Assembly: GCA_000787465.1 (NCBI GenBank)
Contig: JSYX01000616.1
Coordinates: 1 to 18,042, forward strand
Direction of reading: 5' to 3'
Source: Thermomucor indicae-seudaticae
Taxonomy: Eukaryota > Mucoromycota > Mucoromycetes > Mucorales > Lichtheimiaceae
DNA length: 18,042 nucleotides
In this document: in pieces, positions 16,984 to 18,042 of the stretch
Numbering within the stretch: the stretch's first letter is position 1
Layout: each line of letters begins with the position of its first letter
Made by a program: the position numbers and the translations under genes
The notes under the pieces: model-generated
What the model saw: the letters and a program-made list of their open reading frames with translations, nothing else
Databases searched by the model: none
Told to the model about the DNA's origin: nothing

Positions 16984-18042
16984 CTATTGTTCTGAAATCG
17001 CCAGCTCCCAGCTCGGCAGATTGTGGTCCTTTGGTTCGTTCATTTCGACAGTCACCGTTCTGCGTTGTGTTTTTTGCCTTCGCTGACGGTTGTTCTTCGG
17101 CGTCGGTTCAGCGAGACGATCTAGTTCGTCAAGGAACTGCGTTGCCTTGCGACTTCGCCTGCTTGGTCTTCCCACTAGCCACTTCTTTTGCGGCAAGGCT
17201 TCTTCATCGGTCTCCTCTTCTGACATGTACGCCATCTCTAGCAGCTTCATGGCATCCCGGTACTCGGAGAAAGCGTCTGGGCCCGCCTCGGCAAATGCCT
17301 TCTGGAGCTTTTTCAGCTTCTATAAACCGGTGAGGCATGTTACGGCAATGGAAATTTAGCAATTGTTTGTAATCACTCATCCTCGCCTTTCTACTTGCGT
17401 ACATGCTGTTTTCTCTGCGCAGGTCGTTTTCAGCGGCCGTGCGCTTTGCTTTGGCCTTGGCGTTATTTAAATGGGTCTGCATCAAAGGCAGAAGAGTGCC
17501 ATGCTAGTCTTTAATATCCGCAAACGCATCACCGCGGCTGTTGTGGACTGCAGCCAACAACGCACAGCAGACGGAATCGTTATGGGGGTCACTGTAAGGC
17601 TTGGAGAAGTCGTACCAGAGGTCTTGTCCGTGTACACGCAGGTCCTTATACATGATACGCAAGCGCTCCTGCAAGAACATCATATTCAGTTCACGATATA
17701 ACAACTAACGCAAAGTAATCGACTTACGGAAAGGGCGCTCTGGCGAGCCGTGTCGAATGCGGGCTGCTCGGTTTCGTTCTTGGCTATTGGCTCTTGCAAC
17801 GTACTGATAACTGTGAGAATTTCGGACATCTTCTGTTCCATGGCTGCCTTGAGTCTTGCTTCCACATCGCGGATTTCCCTTTCGATGTCCTTCTTCATGT
17901 CCTTCTTCATGTCCTGTAGCTCATCGCGAACACGCTCGAACTGCTGGATGGTGCTGTCGGATACTTCGGTCACTGTGGAACTGCTGCGACGTGCACTTCG
18001 GAAAGCCAAACTTCTCACCTGCGAGCTTGAGATATCTATAGA
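16984..18042 (-). pseudogene. Coiled-coil accessory gene of Tnp2 element B, convergent, runs off the window
   Basis: Exon 1 enters from the right edge and ends at 17728. It encodes a serine/arginine stretch and then a long coiled coil (DMKKDMKKDIEREIRDVEA). A 59-nt intron (17669-17727, GTAAGT...TGCAG, phase 0) leads to exon 2 (17668 to about 17377), which starts ERLRIMYKDLRVHGQ. An in-frame TAG at 17504-17506 interrupts it after FADIKD. It aligns with the DW motif of genes A and C, so TGG to TAG is likely. A likely third intron (17320-17376, GTGATT...TTATAG, branch GCTAAAT) leads to the last exon (17319-16984). That exon carries KLLEMAYMSEEETDEE, GRPSRRSRK, QFLDELDRL, a basic region and NLPSWELAISEQ before the stop. 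The last junction is open only in phase 0 while exon 2 ends in phase 1, implying a further 1-nt indel. The stop lies 77 bp from the transposase stop. Confidence 0.6.

Overview
The window looks like a transposon-rich stretch of a eukaryotic nuclear genome, most likely an early-diverging (Mucoromycota-like) fungus. The evidence is short introns (mostly 44-69 nt) with GT...AG ends and CTAAC/CTGAC-type branch sites, genes spread over both strands without operons, and the set of mobile-element families. The organism call is inference from intron style and element content. I see no tRNA, rRNA, CRISPR array or recognisable housekeeping gene.

Layout. (1) 1-1285: the C-terminal end of a diverged Tnp2-type (CACTA/EnSpm superfamily) transposase, copy C, then a three-exon coiled-coil gene on the same strand. 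(2) 1286-2613: no confident gene, with two small structured repeats. (3) 2614-4116 (minus): a two-exon PIF1 helicase of Helitron type. Its N-terminus is cut off just after the Walker A position, beside a palindromic repeat cluster. (4) 4117-5404: largely empty. (5) 5407-7036: a complete Tc1/mariner element with TA target duplication, terminal inverted repeats and an intact 340-residue DD35E transposase. (6) 7276-11958: Tnp2 element copy A, with a four-exon transposase (+) and a convergent accessory gene (-). The transposase is broken by frameshifts and by a GC-rich palindromic insertion. (7) 12077-12715: a five-exon gene found only by splicing, product unknown. (8) 12716-13842: AT-rich, with a possible relic of a fourth Tnp2 copy. 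(9) 13870-18042: Tnp2 element copy B, with the same four-exon transposase and convergent accessory gene, the latter running off the window. It also carries frameshifts, plus an Asp to Asn change at a probable catalytic position.

The most interesting pattern is the repeated pairing of a Tnp2 transposase with a coiled-coil accessory gene. In copies A and B the two genes converge with stops 77-161 bp apart. Their accessory proteins share an MSEEE acidic motif, an RPS-x-RS motif, an FLD-x-LDR motif and a C-terminal N-x-P-x-W motif. The copy C gene shares the coiled coil and a DW motif. By position this could be the counterpart of TNPA in plant En/Spm, but I do not recognise the family. Both full copies look dead, so they are records of the system rather than working examples. 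The only apparently intact mobile gene is the Tc1-like transposase.
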